The notes: generated from the letters alone by a model not told the origin. A DNA stretch of 64,000 nucleotides from Lachnospiraceae bacterium AF51-6-b8A (GCA_027682585.1 JAQCZH010000004.1:62001-126000), one strand, 5' to 3'; numbered from the stretch's first letter, positions 45,087-54,513 are shown. Numbers and translations are program-made.

Positions 45087-45249
45087 GGTGTATCCTCCTG
45101 TTATATCCCTGTATTTCCCAACTTAAGACTCTACGGTCCTCTCTATCCTTCCACTTCATGCTGTCACCGTCCGGTGATTCTTCCCTCTGCCGAAACGATA
45201 AAAACTGACATCATCTATAATACATTTTTTGTCCAGACGACACAAGTTT

Positions 45250-46107
45250 TTAATTGCTCTTCTTGGTCTGTTCCTTTGAACCTGTCTCATCACCGCCCTT
45301 CTTCTGCTGCGCCTCCTTCTCCATCTGTGCCTGGTCCTTCTCAAAAATCACATCCGTATGATCCGGGGTCCAGTTCTCCAGATGCAGTGTTCCGCTCATA
45401 TCTGTGATCTTATCCAGCAGATACGGAACTCGTTTTAACTTATCCCCTAAATTGCTCCTGGTTCCAAGATTGATGTCCAGACTCTTGTATTTGACATGAA
45501 TCTTTCCATCTTCCCCCAGGCTCAGGTCACTGATAACAAGAGATTTATCCGAAAAAAAACGATAGACCGAAAGAACGCTCTCTCTGTCCGCCGCATCCTG
45601 GATGGGTATCTTATCCCCCCTCTTAGCTGTCTCTGCTGAGAGCCCGCCAAGAGACGGCAGCCCATCAACGACAACCGAAGAGACATCCGTCACCTGTCCC
45701 TTTTCGTTGAAGTAAGCGCGGTTTGTTCCATCCGCCAGAAGATAGTAGCCGATCATAGGTGTCTGTTTCAGCTCAATCGTAATTTGTCCCGGTGAATGCA
45801 GCCGAATCCTGGCCGAGTCGATAAAGGGGATGTTCTTCTTCGGAAGCAGGGCATTTTTCAAGAGGGCATAGACGGTATTCCTGCGGCTTAACTTGTCATC
45901 CAAGATTCGGTCAATCACTTCCTGCTGACTGTAGATGGCTGTACCCTCCACACTAACCGAAGTCTCCCTGCAGATCAGCGCAATCAGCAAGGTCGCCAGA
46001 ACCAGCAGTCCAAGCAGGATCAGAAGCCCCCTGCTCAAATAGAACCGGATCAGAGTCTTCCGCTGGCGCGCTTTGCGATTGTTTTCTTTGTCTGGATCAT
46101 GCAGCAT
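45250..46107 (-). CDS. ftsQ: Cell division protein FtsQ/DivIB
   Basis: A 285-residue bitopic protein of the division complex with FtsL and FtsB. A basic cytoplasmic tail precedes one membrane helix (about 22-45, GLLILLGLLVLATLLIALIC), then a POTRA domain starting at VSVEGTAIYSQQEVIDRIL, and a DivIB-type beta domain with YLLADGTNRAYFNEKGQV. The last 30 residues are charged and rich in Gln and Lys. ATG 46107 is preferred because AGGAG then has eight bases of spacing; a TTG two codons earlier is too close. Confidence 0.85.
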   Translation of the reverse strand: MLHDPDKENNRKARQRKTLIRFYLSRGLLILLGLLVLATLLIALICRETSVSVEGTAIYSQQEVIDRILDDKLSRRNTVYALLKNALLPKKNIPFIDSARIRLHSPGQITIELKQTPMIGYYLLADGTNRAYFNEKGQVTDVSSVVVDGLPSLGGLSAETAKRGDKIPIQDAADRESVLSVYRFFSDKSLVISDLSLGEDGKIHVKYKSLDINLGTRSNLGDKLKRVPYLLDKITDMSGTLHLENWTPDHTDVIFEKDQAQMEKEAQQKKGGDETGSKEQTKKSN

Positions 46108-46124
46108 TTCCAATACTCCTCACA

Positions 46125-47306
46125 TTAAATCTGGTCCAATCCCGGGCCTGTATTCTTTGACACGCTCAGGGCAATTCCCATCTCTATCATAGTCATAAGC
46201 AGTGCGGATCCGCCATAACTGACAAAGGGCAGGGTAACGCCGGTATTTGGCATGCTGTTGGTTACAACCGCGATATTCATAAGCACCTGCAGGCCCATGT
46301 GAACAGCGATGCCAATCACAAGAAAAGACCCGAAGAGATCCTTACAGTATATGGCAATCATAGTCAGGCGCCAGATCAGAACCAGATAGAGAATGATCAG
46401 AATTACTGCGCCGAAGATCCCCAGTTCCTCTGTAATAACCGAGAAGATCATATCGTTCTGGGCCTCCGGAATGAACTGCTTCTGCATGCTCTCTCCCAGC
46501 CCCTTGCCAAAGAGACCGCCGGATCCGATGGCATAGAGGGCCTGCATGGTCTGATAGCCTTTACCAGACGCATCCAGCTCTGGATGCAGCCAAACGCGGA
46601 TCCGGGCGAGACGATAGGCTCCGCCGAAGACGACGCCGGCCGTTCCCAGCCCAAGTCCGATCAATCCCGCGTAGAAGAAGGCCCGGCGCTCTCTGCTGGC
46701 GATCAAAAGCATAAAAAAGACGATCCCTACAACGATGATGGAGGTAGACATATTCTCCTTGAGAATGGGTCCCGCCAGAGCCAGCTGTGCCAGGGAGAAA
46801 AGCACCAGGCCCTTCCACTGGTTCACAAGACGCGGATGCCTGGAAATCAACCCTGCCGTCAGAATAATCACCGCTGTCTTGGCGATCTCAGACGGCTGGA
46901 CACTCACAGGTCCCAGACGAAGCCAGCGGGTTGACCCGTTCGCAGAGCGGCCGAAAAACAAGAGGAGCAAGGTGCCTCCCCAGGCTATGAAGTAGATCGG
47001 CCACCTCAAGTCACAGAGCCTGTGATAATCCATATGGGCCAGAATCAACATAGCCGCCAGGCCTGCCATTGCAAACATTCCCTGACGAATCAGATAGTAG
47101 AAGGAGTGACCGTAAGTCATATAAGAGGTATAGGATGAAGTCGAATAGAGCATAAGAAAGCCAAATCCCATAAGAAGGATGAGAAGCAGGACCAGGGTAT
47201 AATCCACATAACTCGACGCCCTTCGCTTCGACAGTTCTCTGCTGATGATCTTATCCTGTTTTCTGAAGAAGCGGCTCCGCTTCTTTCCTGCAGTTCTTGT
47301 TGACAT
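46125..47306 (-). CDS. ftsW: Septal peptidoglycan polymerase FtsW (SEDS family)
   Basis: A 393-residue membrane protein with about ten helices that polymerises lipid II at the septum with a partner PBP. SEDS signatures include GSTRWLRLGPVSVQPSEIAK, an AQNDMIFSVITEELGIFGA segment and MPNTGVTLPFVSYGGSALL. A basic 35-residue cytoplasmic N-terminus precedes the first helix. Context (murD upstream, ftsQ downstream) favours FtsW over RodA. No murG lies between ftsW and ftsQ. Confidence 0.93.
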   Translation of the reverse strand: MSTRTAGKKRSRFFRKQDKIISRELSKRRASSYVDYTLVLLLILLMGFGFLMLYSTSSYTSYMTYGHSFYYLIRQGMFAMAGLAAMLILAHMDYHRLCDLRWPIYFIAWGGTLLLLFFGRSANGSTRWLRLGPVSVQPSEIAKTAVIILTAGLISRHPRLVNQWKGLVLFSLAQLALAGPILKENMSTSIIVVGIVFFMLLIASRERRAFFYAGLIGLGLGTAGVVFGGAYRLARIRVWLHPELDASGKGYQTMQALYAIGSGGLFGKGLGESMQKQFIPEAQNDMIFSVITEELGIFGAVILIILYLVLIWRLTMIAIYCKDLFGSFLVIGIAVHMGLQVLMNIAVVTNSMPNTGVTLPFVSYGGSALLMTMIEMGIALSVSKNTGPGLDQI

Positions 47307-47315
47307 GCGGTCTCC

Positions 47316-48671
47316 TTAATCGGGAAGTTCCATCACATATTTTTTGAAGAGTCTGCCCCGTTCCTCATAATTATGGAACATATCCCAACTGGCGCAGGCC
47401 GGGGACAGAAGCACCTCATCTCCCTCCCTGGCATTGGCATAACAGATCTTCACCGCCTCTTCTAGGGTCTCAGCGTAGACGAAATCGCTGAAACCGTGAT
47501 CCTGGCAGCACTTGGCAATCTGGGATCTGGTCTCTCCGATCAGAACCAGCAGCCTGGTTTTCCCCTTAAAGGCATCGACCCAATCCCCGAAGTCCGACTT
47601 CTTGTCATACCCCCCTCCGATCAGGCAAGTGGGAGCATCCATGGCCTCAATCCCCTTGATGGCGGCGTCTGGATTGGTCCCCTTGGAATCATTGTAATAG
47701 CGAACCCCCCGCTTGGTGCAGACATACTCAATGCGGTGTTCCACCGCCGTAAATGCCCTGAGTCCCTCTCTGATCTTATCCATGGGAACTCCCATTGCTC
47801 TACTGATGGCAATGGCCGCCATGGCATTCTCGTAATTATGTCGGCCCACAATCTGAAGTTCGCGGACAGAGAGAATCCGATCTTCCTCCTGCCCCTGACA
47901 GAAACAGATACTATGATCTTCTTCTCGGTAATAATATCCCTCCCTGATCCTGCGTTTGCCGGAAAACCAAACCACCTTATTGGGCAGAGTCTTTCCGAAT
48001 TCCCGCAGGGTGGGATCCTCCCAATTCAGAACTACCGTCTCATCCGGCGTCTGATTCTCAGTAATCCGCTCCTTGCAGGCGATATAATTTTCCATGGTAT
48101 GATGACGGTTCAAATGATCCGGCGTGATGTTCAAAATAGCTGACACGGACGGATGGAAAGATTCCACCGTCTCCAGCTGAAAAGAGGAAACCTCCGCGAC
48201 CAGGCGGGTCTCATCCCTGGTGTCAGCGGCCACTTCTGTATAAGGCGTTCCAATATTGCCGACTACCTGAACATCGGGAAAATAGGTCCTGAGAATCAGA
48301 CCGACCATAGATGTGGTCGTCGTCTTTCCGTTAGTCCCCGTAATTGCCGCCAGATGACCTCTTCCAAGGCGGTAAGCCAATTCAATTTCTCCCCAGATTT
48401 TCTTTCCTCTGGCCCTCATGGACTCTACCAGAGGACTGTCCGCAGGAACACCTGGCGAGAGAATCACCGTGTCAAAATCGTCATAAGCATCTTCTGGCAT
48501 CTCTCCGATATAGACAGGCACTCCTTCCAACTGTGGGTGTTTTAAAATCAATCCGGCCTCATCCAGGGTATCGTTTCCGTCAAAAACACAGACCCGAGCT
48601 TTCGACTTCTGCAGGAGTGATACAGCGGCAATCCCGCTGACACCGGTTCCGACTACAAGATAGGAATTCAT
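47316..48671 (-). CDS. murD: UDP-N-acetylmuramoyl-L-alanine--D-glutamate ligase
   Basis: A 451-residue cytoplasmic ligase that adds D-glutamate to UDP-MurNAc-L-alanine. The ATP-binding ITGTNGKTTTTSMVG is near residue 112, followed by VAEVSSFQLE, NITPDHLNRH and the later YNDSKGTNPDAAIKGI. Length and domain order are standard for MurD. It is nine bases from ftsW and follows mraY by about 135 bases. Confidence 0.95.
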   Translation of the reverse strand: MNSYLVVGTGVSGIAAVSLLQKSKARVCVFDGNDTLDEAGLILKHPQLEGVPVYIGEMPEDAYDDFDTVILSPGVPADSPLVESMRARGKKIWGEIELAYRLGRGHLAAITGTNGKTTTTSMVGLILRTYFPDVQVVGNIGTPYTEVAADTRDETRLVAEVSSFQLETVESFHPSVSAILNITPDHLNRHHTMENYIACKERITENQTPDETVVLNWEDPTLREFGKTLPNKVVWFSGKRRIREGYYYREEDHSICFCQGQEEDRILSVRELQIVGRHNYENAMAAIAISRAMGVPMDKIREGLRAFTAVEHRIEYVCTKRGVRYYNDSKGTNPDAAIKGIEAMDAPTCLIGGGYDKKSDFGDWVDAFKGKTRLLVLIGETRSQIAKCCQDHGFSDFVYAETLEEAVKICYANAREGDEVLLSPACASWDMFHNYEERGRLFKKYVMELPD

Positions 48672-48806
48672 ACACTCTTCTTTCTCAATTAATCCGCAAG
48701 GCTTCCTGTCATTTTCAGAAACCCCTTTATCTCAACAGATCAATTCCTGGGAAAACACCAGGATTCACAGGCTGCATTGCTCTGTCACATATATCATATC
48801 TGCCTC

Positions 48807-49769
48807 TCAGACGCCCCCAAGAAGTCCCAGCATAGCAATCAAGGACAGAATCACAGTTGCAATGGTAAAGATCCCCACAACCCTGGTCTCTGACCAACCG
48901 CCCAGCTCAAAGTGATGATGGATCGGAGCCATGCGAAAAACTCTCTTTCCATGGGTAGCCTTGAAATAGCCCACCTGAATAATGACAGAAAGAACCTCAA
49001 TCAGATAGATTCCTCCAACAATCGGAATAAAAATGGGCATGTGAAGCATATACGCGGCTCCCGCGACGAAACCGCCCAGAGCCAAAGACCCGGTATCTCC
49101 CATGAAAACTCTGGCCGGATACAGGTTATAGAGCAGGAATCCCATGAGCGCTCCGATGACAGCAGCGGCAATCGGCTCAAGCCCCAGGCCCAGATAAAGA
49201 GAAGCAAAACCGAAGAAGGCAGCAACCACGGCGGTGACGCTGGACGCCAGTCCGTCCAGCCCATCCGTGAAATTGACCCCGTTTACAGTTCCAAGGACAA
49301 CAAAGAACACCAGAGGATAAGACCATACGCCGCTATTGACCCTTTCCGGGCAGAAGGGGATGATCAGATCCCGAAAATCGGGGTAAAAGACAAGCAACAG
49401 ATACAGGAAAATACCGGTGACCAGGATCTCCAAAAGCAGCTTTTGCCAGGCGATCAGGCCGTCCGAATTCTTCTTGACGGTCTTTAAAAAATCATCGATA
49501 AAGCCAATGATTCCGAAACCCAGGGTCAGTTCCAGGACAGGCAGAATACGTGGATAACTTCTTCCATAAACAATTGACACAACCGTCAGAGCAATCAAAA
49601 TCATGATCCCCCCCATGGATGGGGTTCCGTTCTTGACCTGATGACTTTTTAACTCTTCTCTCTCGGTATTGCCTATTTTCAATCGGAGCAGCATAGGGAT
49701 CGCAAACGGTCCCATAACCGCCACAATGAGAAATGCTGCCATTAGAGGTATAAAAATCTGATTCAACAT
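48807..49769 (-). CDS. mraY: Phospho-MurNAc-pentapeptide transferase
   Basis: A 320-residue membrane enzyme that makes lipid I. Ten helices are predicted; signatures are HQVKNGTPSMGGIMIL near residue 43, NGVNFTDGLDGLASS, FMGDTGSLALGG and the C-terminal RMAPIHHHFELGGWSE. All key acidic and histidine residues are present. It starts 21 bases after the PBP gene ends, with no murF between them. Confidence 0.96.
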   Translation of the reverse strand: MLNQIFIPLMAAFLIVAVMGPFAIPMLLRLKIGNTEREELKSHQVKNGTPSMGGIMILIALTVVSIVYGRSYPRILPVLELTLGFGIIGFIDDFLKTVKKNSDGLIAWQKLLLEILVTGIFLYLLLVFYPDFRDLIIPFCPERVNSGVWSYPLVFFVVLGTVNGVNFTDGLDGLASSVTAVVAAFFGFASLYLGLGLEPIAAAVIGALMGFLLYNLYPARVFMGDTGSLALGGFVAGAAYMLHMPIFIPIVGGIYLIEVLSVIIQVGYFKATHGKRVFRMAPIHHHFELGGWSETRVVGIFTIATVILSLIAMLGLLGGV

Positions 49770-49790
49770 AATTGCTCCTGCTTCTCTTTG

Positions 49791-51884
49791 CTAGCGAATA
49801 GCATTGCTTCTTCCATAGCCGGTATCCGAATGACTGTCAGAGCCTCTGCCCGCTGTTCTCTCATCCGGATTCAGATTTGGCGTATCCGTTGTCGCTGTGT
49901 TGGTCCTTCCGCCGGACAGATCCACTCCCTTCTCCTTGGCCTGTCTGGCCGCCTGATCTGCTGCAGCCTTAGCCTGATCATTGACAGTAGGAATATTCAT
50001 GTAAGGAAGGACCTGAGATGCAATATTCGAGAAGATCTGTGCCGCATAGGAGTTGCTGGTCTGATCCTGCGCATCAGGCTGATCAACAACTACATAAATG
50101 ACAACCTGTGGATTTTCAATCGGTGCCGCGCCGATAAAAGAGAGCAGATAATTGCCGGTTCCTCTGGGAACTTTCTCGGCGGTTCCCGTCTTGCCTCCCA
50201 CGGAATAGCCGGTCACAGCGGCCTTGCTGCCAGTTCCCTGTTCCACGACTCCCTTCAGAAAGGTCTTTAGCGTATCACTGGTCTCCTTTGACACAGTCTT
50301 TTTCATAATCGTCGGCTCAATCGTCTTGACCGTGTTTCCCTGTGCATCCTTAATTGAACTTACGACATGGGGTTCATAGTAGTTTCCCCCGTTAACGACA
50401 GACGAGAAAGCGGATGCCATCTGCATCATATTGACATTGTAGTTCTGTCCAAATGCGTTCGTCGCCAGAGATACCTTATTGGAAGCCAGCTGTTCCTTGG
50501 TATAGAGCAGAGAACCGGTAGAAACCTCCCCCGGAAGATCAATGCCGGTTTTCTGCCCCAGGTTGAATCTGGCCTGATACTTGGAGAAATTCTCAGGTCC
50601 GATCTTAGCGACCATCTGCATCATACCGACATTACAGGAATTCTGCAGAACCTGCTGCATGGTCTGATGCCCATGTCCCTCATGGTTCCAGCAGTGAATG
50701 TAATAATCTCCCACCTGCATGCCGCCAGAACAGTCATAAGTATCTGAAGCAGAAATGGTGCCTGTCTCCAGCCCCGCCGCCATCGTCAGGACTTTGGCTG
50801 TAGATCCCGGCTCATAGGCACTGGACACAGAGAAGTTGTTCCATATATTGTTGAGCACCTGAAATTGATCCTGCGCCGACATGGCAGACAACTGTTCCGG
50901 CGTGTAATAAGAAGATATATCTCTCGGCTTGTTAAGATCGAATCCCGGATAATTAGCATTGGCAAGAATCTCTCCTGTATTCGGATTCATAACCAGAACT
51001 GATGTGTGCAGAGATCCCTGGGCAGATCCTCCCATAGCCTCCCTGGTCTGATTCACGCCCCTGGCTTCAATCATCTGGTCATTGAAACTCTTAATGGATG
51101 TCTCCACAATCGACTGAATATTGACATCAATGGAAGTTACCAGGGTATTGCCATCCTTGGCCTCTTCCACCGTATTCTCCACATTGTTATCAGAATTGAC
51201 GTAGCCAAAAGAGCGGCCGTTCGTTCCGTTTAAGACATCATTATAGGCTCTTTCCAGACCGATGGTTCCCGAATTGCCGTCAGAAGCGAAGCCAAGAACC
51301 GAGGCCGCCAGAGAGCCATAGGGATATTGCCTGGTATACTGCTTCTCAAACCAGATTCCACTCACCTTGCTCTTCTTGTCAGACGTATCCTTCTTAAAAG
51401 CGGTCACCTTCTCGTTGGATACCTTCTTAGCCAGGATAATATAGCGCTTGTTTGGATTCTCCTGCAATTCCCTGCGTACCTGATCCTCCTGGATCTCTGA
51501 GAAATGCTCCGTCAGCGCCTTGACCGTCTCATCGACAATCTCCCTGCCCTTGCCAGATCCTTTCTTCTCCGCCAACGCGGATGCATCCGTCAGTTCCTGC
51601 GCATCTAAGACAACATTATAGACATCAACAGAAGTCGCCAGCACTGTCCCCTTCGCGTCGACAATATTGCCTCTCTGAAAGGGAATCACCGTTGAATTGT
51701 AATTCTGCTGCGAGAGGACAATCTTCTCATATTTGGCGCCGGAAGCATAGTTGATATACATGAGCCGGCCAATCAGCGCAACAGCAAGAAGGCAGAAGAG
51801 GAGGAAGATCGCTCCCAGCCTCTTCTGCATTCGATACAGGATTCTGCTATATAATTTCTTTCTTCGATTATGTTTCGACGCCAC
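49791..51884 (-). CDS. Class B penicillin-binding protein (FtsI/SpoVD type)
   Basis: A 697-residue transpeptidase of the division machinery. One membrane helix lies near residues 23-45; the dimerisation domain follows with VIPFQRGNIVDAKGTVLATS. The active site has STAK (about 361-364), SCN (about 416) and KTGTAE (about 565). A low-complexity tail rich in Ala, Thr, Ser and Arg closes the protein; no PASTA domains are seen. GTG 51884 is favoured because AAGGGA lies upstream with good spacing; a TTG at 51914 that overlaps the ftsL stop is the alternative. Confidence 0.92.
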   Translation of the reverse strand: MASKHNRRKKLYSRILYRMQKRLGAIFLLFCLLAVALIGRLMYINYASGAKYEKIVLSQQNYNSTVIPFQRGNIVDAKGTVLATSVDVYNVVLDAQELTDASALAEKKGSGKGREIVDETVKALTEHFSEIQEDQVRRELQENPNKRYIILAKKVSNEKVTAFKKDTSDKKSKVSGIWFEKQYTRQYPYGSLAASVLGFASDGNSGTIGLERAYNDVLNGTNGRSFGYVNSDNNVENTVEEAKDGNTLVTSIDVNIQSIVETSIKSFNDQMIEARGVNQTREAMGGSAQGSLHTSVLVMNPNTGEILANANYPGFDLNKPRDISSYYTPEQLSAMSAQDQFQVLNNIWNNFSVSSAYEPGSTAKVLTMAAGLETGTISASDTYDCSGGMQVGDYYIHCWNHEGHGHQTMQQVLQNSCNVGMMQMVAKIGPENFSKYQARFNLGQKTGIDLPGEVSTGSLLYTKEQLASNKVSLATNAFGQNYNVNMMQMASAFSSVVNGGNYYEPHVVSSIKDAQGNTVKTIEPTIMKKTVSKETSDTLKTFLKGVVEQGTGSKAAVTGYSVGGKTGTAEKVPRGTGNYLLSFIGAAPIENPQVVIYVVVDQPDAQDQTSNSYAAQIFSNIASQVLPYMNIPTVNDQAKAAADQAARQAKEKGVDLSGGRTNTATTDTPNLNPDERTAGRGSDSHSDTGYGRSNAIR

Positions 51885-51910
51885 AGCTCTATTCCCTTGT
51901 AAGCGGAAGA

Positions 51911-52372
51911 TCAATACTGATCCATGTAATCGGTATCTTCCATAGTATAGTACACAATCTGACTGCTGTCAGCATATACCATCCCTAGGGACTTCTGCGC
52001 CTTATCCTTAACAGTCTCCAGGTTCGCCCCGGCATTCATCCGATTCTGCGCTGCGGAATTCTCCGCCTTCAGAGCCGATATCTGCGATTGAAGATTCGCC
52101 ACCTTCTTCATCGACGTAGTCACAGAAGACTGCAGGCCTACATATACCAGCAGGAAAATGATTACTGCAGCCAGATAAACAGCAACGCGCAACGTATTGT
52201 ATTTGGCCTGGCGTCTGGCCCGAACCTGTTTGCGGTTCCGTAAGCGACGCTGCCTGTTGGCCCATTCTTTCTCCTGCTGGCGGCGAAACTGATACTCCCG
52301 ATCTGAGATCAGTTCCCGCGCCGCGCTGCCATCTGCACCTGTCGTCCAATAAACTCTGGAAACCTTAGCCAT
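51911..52372 (-). CDS. ftsL: Cell division protein FtsL
   Basis: A 153-residue bitopic protein. A long, very basic and Arg/Gln-rich cytoplasmic region (about 20-60) leads into one membrane helix (about 62-82) and a leucine-zipper-type coiled coil (KKVANLQSQISALKAENSAAQ), which pairs with FtsB/DivIC. The C-terminal AQKSLGMVYADSSQIVYYTM is typical. It sits between rsmH and the PBP gene as in other dcw clusters. Confidence 0.85.
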   Translation of the reverse strand: MAKVSRVYWTTGADGSAARELISDREYQFRRQQEKEWANRQRRLRNRKQVRARRQAKYNTLRVAVYLAAVIIFLLVYVGLQSSVTTSMKKVANLQSQISALKAENSAAQNRMNAGANLETVKDKAQKSLGMVYADSSQIVYYTMEDTDYMDQY

Positions 52373-52384
52373 TGTTCTTACTTC

Positions 52385-53341
52385 CTACTCTTCTTCTCTA
52401 ACAACTCTTCGCTCAAAGACACGCAGTTTGGCGCTTCTGGAGCGATGATTCTCCGCCAGTTCCTCTTTCCCGGGGAGGATTGGCTTTCTTGTAATTACCC
52501 TGCCCTTACTTCTGCGCCCGCAGACGCAGACCGGAAATTCCGGCGGACAGATGCAGGGATGTTCCGCAGTCTGGAAAGCATTCTTTACAATGCGGTCCTC
52601 CAGGGAGTGGAAGCTGATGACAGCGAATCGGCCGCCATCACCCAGCAAATCAATCATCTCATCGATATGATCCCTCAGGACGTCCAGTTCTCGATTGAGT
52701 TCGATGCGAATCGCCTGATAGGTTCGCTTGGCCGGATGGCCACCCGTGACCTGAATCTTCTTGGGAACAGACCTGCGAATAATCGCGTTGAGATCTCCCA
52801 CCGTCTCAATTGGATTCTTTTGTCTGGCCAAAACGATGTTCTTGGCAATGTTTCTGGCAAAACGATCCTCGCCATAATTTCGAATGATGTGAAAAAGTTC
52901 CGTCTCACTGTATTCGTTGACAATATCTCTGGCGGTCCTTGGATTGCGGCAATCCATACGCATATCCAAAAGAGCCTCCTCATCCATATAGGAAAAGCCC
53001 CTCTCCGGTGTATCCAGCTGATAGGAGGAAACTCCCAGATCCAACAGGATGCCGTCCACGGAACCGATATTCAACTCCTCCAAGACCTGACGCATGCGTT
53101 CGTAATTGCTTCGAACGATCGTCACCCGATCAGAGAAGTCCGTCAGTTTCTCTTTTCCGGCCGCGATGGCATCCGCATCCTGATCGATGCAGATCAGACG
53201 TCCCCTCTCGGACAAGCGGGACGCGATCTGACGGGAATGTCCCGCGCCGCCCATCGTGCCATCCACATAAATGCCATCGGGCTTGACGGCGAGGGCATCG
53301 ATCGTCTCCCGGAGCATGACCGAATAGTGTTTGAAGTCCAT
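52385..53341 (-). CDS. rsmH: 16S rRNA (cytosine-1402-N4)-methyltransferase
   Basis: A 318-residue SAM-dependent enzyme that methylates C1402 of 16S rRNA. The N-terminal [13 protein letters not shown], the SAM motif [26 protein letters not shown] and the C-terminal [14 protein letters not shown] all match RsmH (MraW). It starts nine bases after mraZ ends, the conserved beginning of the dcw cluster. Confidence 0.96.
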   Translation of the reverse strand: MDFKHYSVMLRETIDALAVKPDGIYVDGTMGGAGHSRQIASRLSERGRLICIDQDADAIAAGKEKLTDFSDRVTIVRSNYERMRQVLEELNIGSVDGILLDLGVSSYQLDTPERGFSYMDEEALLDMRMDCRNPRTARDIVNEYSETELFHIIRNYGEDRFARNIAKNIVLARQKNPIETVGDLNAIIRRSVPKKIQVTGGHPAKRTYQAIRIELNRELDVLRDHIDEMIDLLGDGGRFAVISFHSLEDRIVKNAFQTAEHPCICPPEFPVCVCGRRSKGRVITRKPILPGKEELAENHRSRSAKLRVFERRVVREEE

Positions 53342-53350
53342 CTTTGCTCC

Positions 53351-53782
53351 TTAGATCATGATGCCAAGATCCGCCATGTGCTCAGCCACCTCATCCATAT
53401 CCTCATAGCTGTTGGTCTCGTCCCAGAGCTTCTTGTCCCAGATCTCGATACGGGTTGAAACTCCGGCCAAAACCACATCCTTGCTCAGCCCGGCATAGGC
53501 GCGAAGACTGGGAGGGATCAGCGTACGCCCCTGCTTATCGATCTCGCAGGTGGCGGCGCCGGCAAAGAAGAAACGCATGAACTTGCGGGCATCCTTTGTG
53601 GTCATCGGGGTCTCATGAATCTTGGTCTCAAGCTTGTGCCACTCCTCGGCCGAGTAAACGAAGAGACAGCCGTCCAGCCCCTTGGTCATCACAAAGCCCT
53701 CGCCCAGTTCTTCACGGAACCTGGCGGGAATGATCAGACGTCCCTTACTGTCCACGCTGTGTTCATACTCTCCCATGAACAT
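53351..53782 (-). CDS. mraZ: Transcriptional regulator MraZ
   Basis: A 143-residue AbrB-like DNA-binding protein with two repeats of the fold, each with the D-x-K-G-R core ([17 protein letters not shown] and [18 protein letters not shown]). It binds direct repeats in its own promoter and controls the dcw operon. ATG 53782 (MFMGEYEHS) matches relatives and lies ten bases after GGAGG. Five phased box-like repeats of the expected kind are found at 53892-53939. Confidence 0.95.
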   Translation of the reverse strand: MFMGEYEHSVDSKGRLIIPARFREELGEGFVMTKGLDGCLFVYSAEEWHKLETKIHETPMTTKDARKFMRFFFAGAATCEIDKQGRTLIPPSLRAYAGLSKDVVLAGVSTRIEIWDKKLWDETNSYEDMDEVAEHMADLGIMI

Positions 53783-53849
53783 ATGGCACAAACCTCCTTT
53801 CCCTCAGATTTCTTTTGATCCATCGCCTGCAGCAGCGTTTCCTGACCAC

Positions 53850-53904
53850 TGTGGATAACTTTTCATCTCTCTTACTTGTCCACAGAGTTTTCAACTTATC
53901 CACC
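53850..53904. promoter_or_regulatory. Cluster of DnaA boxes in the mraZ leader
   Basis: Three DnaA-box-like 9-mers lie within 55 bp: a perfect TTATCCACA on the minus strand (53858-53850), TTGTCCACA on the plus strand (53876-53884, one change) and TTATCCACC (53896-53904, one change). All lie between the predicted transcription start and mraZ. Confidence 0.6.
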
Positions 53905-53939
53905 ACTTTGTGGCACTTAGTTACCACTTCGTACCACTT
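53892..53939 (-). promoter_or_regulatory. MraZ box array: phased AAGTGG direct repeats
   Basis: On the minus strand AAGTGG or close variants occur with ends at 53939, 53929, 53918 (AAGTGC), 53908 and 53897 (AAGTTG), spaced 10, 11, 10 and 11 bases, one per DNA turn. MraZ is known to bind repeated short motifs with such spacing. The array begins right after the -10, so MraZ would block transcription start. Confidence 0.8.
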
Positions 53940-53946
53940 GTCCTGT

Positions 53947-53975
53947 ATTTTAACCTGACACGAGAGGCATTTCAA
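53947..53975 (-). promoter_or_regulatory. Promoter of the dcw operon
   Basis: On the minus strand -35 TTGAAA (53975-53970) and -10 TAAAAT (53952-53947) are exactly 17 bases apart. The start site would fall near 53940, giving a leader of about 160 bases before mraZ. Confidence 0.8.
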
Positions 53976-54129
53976 TGCGGAAATCCTCTGAAACAGCGGG
54001 CTTGTGGGAGCTGGCAGCCCGGTGGAGGCAAATCCCATACAATAAATTGTGTTTTTTATTCCTTTAATCTCTATATCTAGTGCAAGAACATATATTTTGT
54101 ATAATAGTCACAGGATTTCACATTTTCTA

Positions 54130-54370
54130 CACTGTTTTTTCAGTACTATTGACCCGTTCTTTTCCGGTGCCTTCATTTCCGCGCGCTTTAACTCCCCTGC
54201 ACTCCCCACATCCTTGATCCTCCCCTCCCTGCATGTCTCCAATCTTGCGCTACTGTCCTGCGCCTCACTGTCCCTGCATATCTCTATTCCTGCGCCCCGC
54301 CCCTCACTGTCCTTGCGCCTCCCTATCCCCGCGTCTTCTATCCTCATGTCTCCCTGTCCTTTCCCTTAGA
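54130..54370. repeat. Strand-skewed, low-complexity degenerate repeat tract
   Basis: About 240 bases are almost wholly C and T rich on the plus strand and G and A rich on the minus strand, with loosely repeated CCTGCGCCTCACTGTCC-like units. A 79-codon frame on the minus strand reads a degenerate repeat of Asp, Ser, Arg and Gly and has no ribosome site, so it is not called as a gene. The stretch lies in a 660-base gap between mraZ and lgt. A lone TATAAT at 54100-54105 on the plus strand could start a transcript. Confidence 0.5.
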
Positions 54371-54458
54371 TCTGCACAAAAAAAACTGCTGACAAATGTC
54401 AACAGGTAACTTCCTGGAAATTGAAATTCGGTGGAAGCTAAATAGCCGTGAAAAAAAT

Positions 54459-54488
54459 TTGATTCCATTCCATATACGAGAGTAAAAT
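54459..54488 (+). promoter_or_regulatory. Promoter of the micro-ORF cluster
   Basis: TTGATT (54459-54464) and TAAAAT (54483-54488) are 18 bases apart. A strong AGAGGAGGTGAG ribosome site follows within 20 bases. Confidence 0.5.
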
Positions 54489-54513
54489 TATTAAATAAGA
54501 GGAGGTGAGTCTA

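Noticed and set aside
52445-53458. 337-codon open frame on the plus strand opposite rsmH and mraZ
   Set aside because: It is antisense to two conserved genes and shows no protein family features.
54108-54347. 79-codon minus-strand frame in the skewed tract
   Set aside because: It is low complexity, lacks a ribosome site and follows the degenerate repeat, so it is not supported as a gene.
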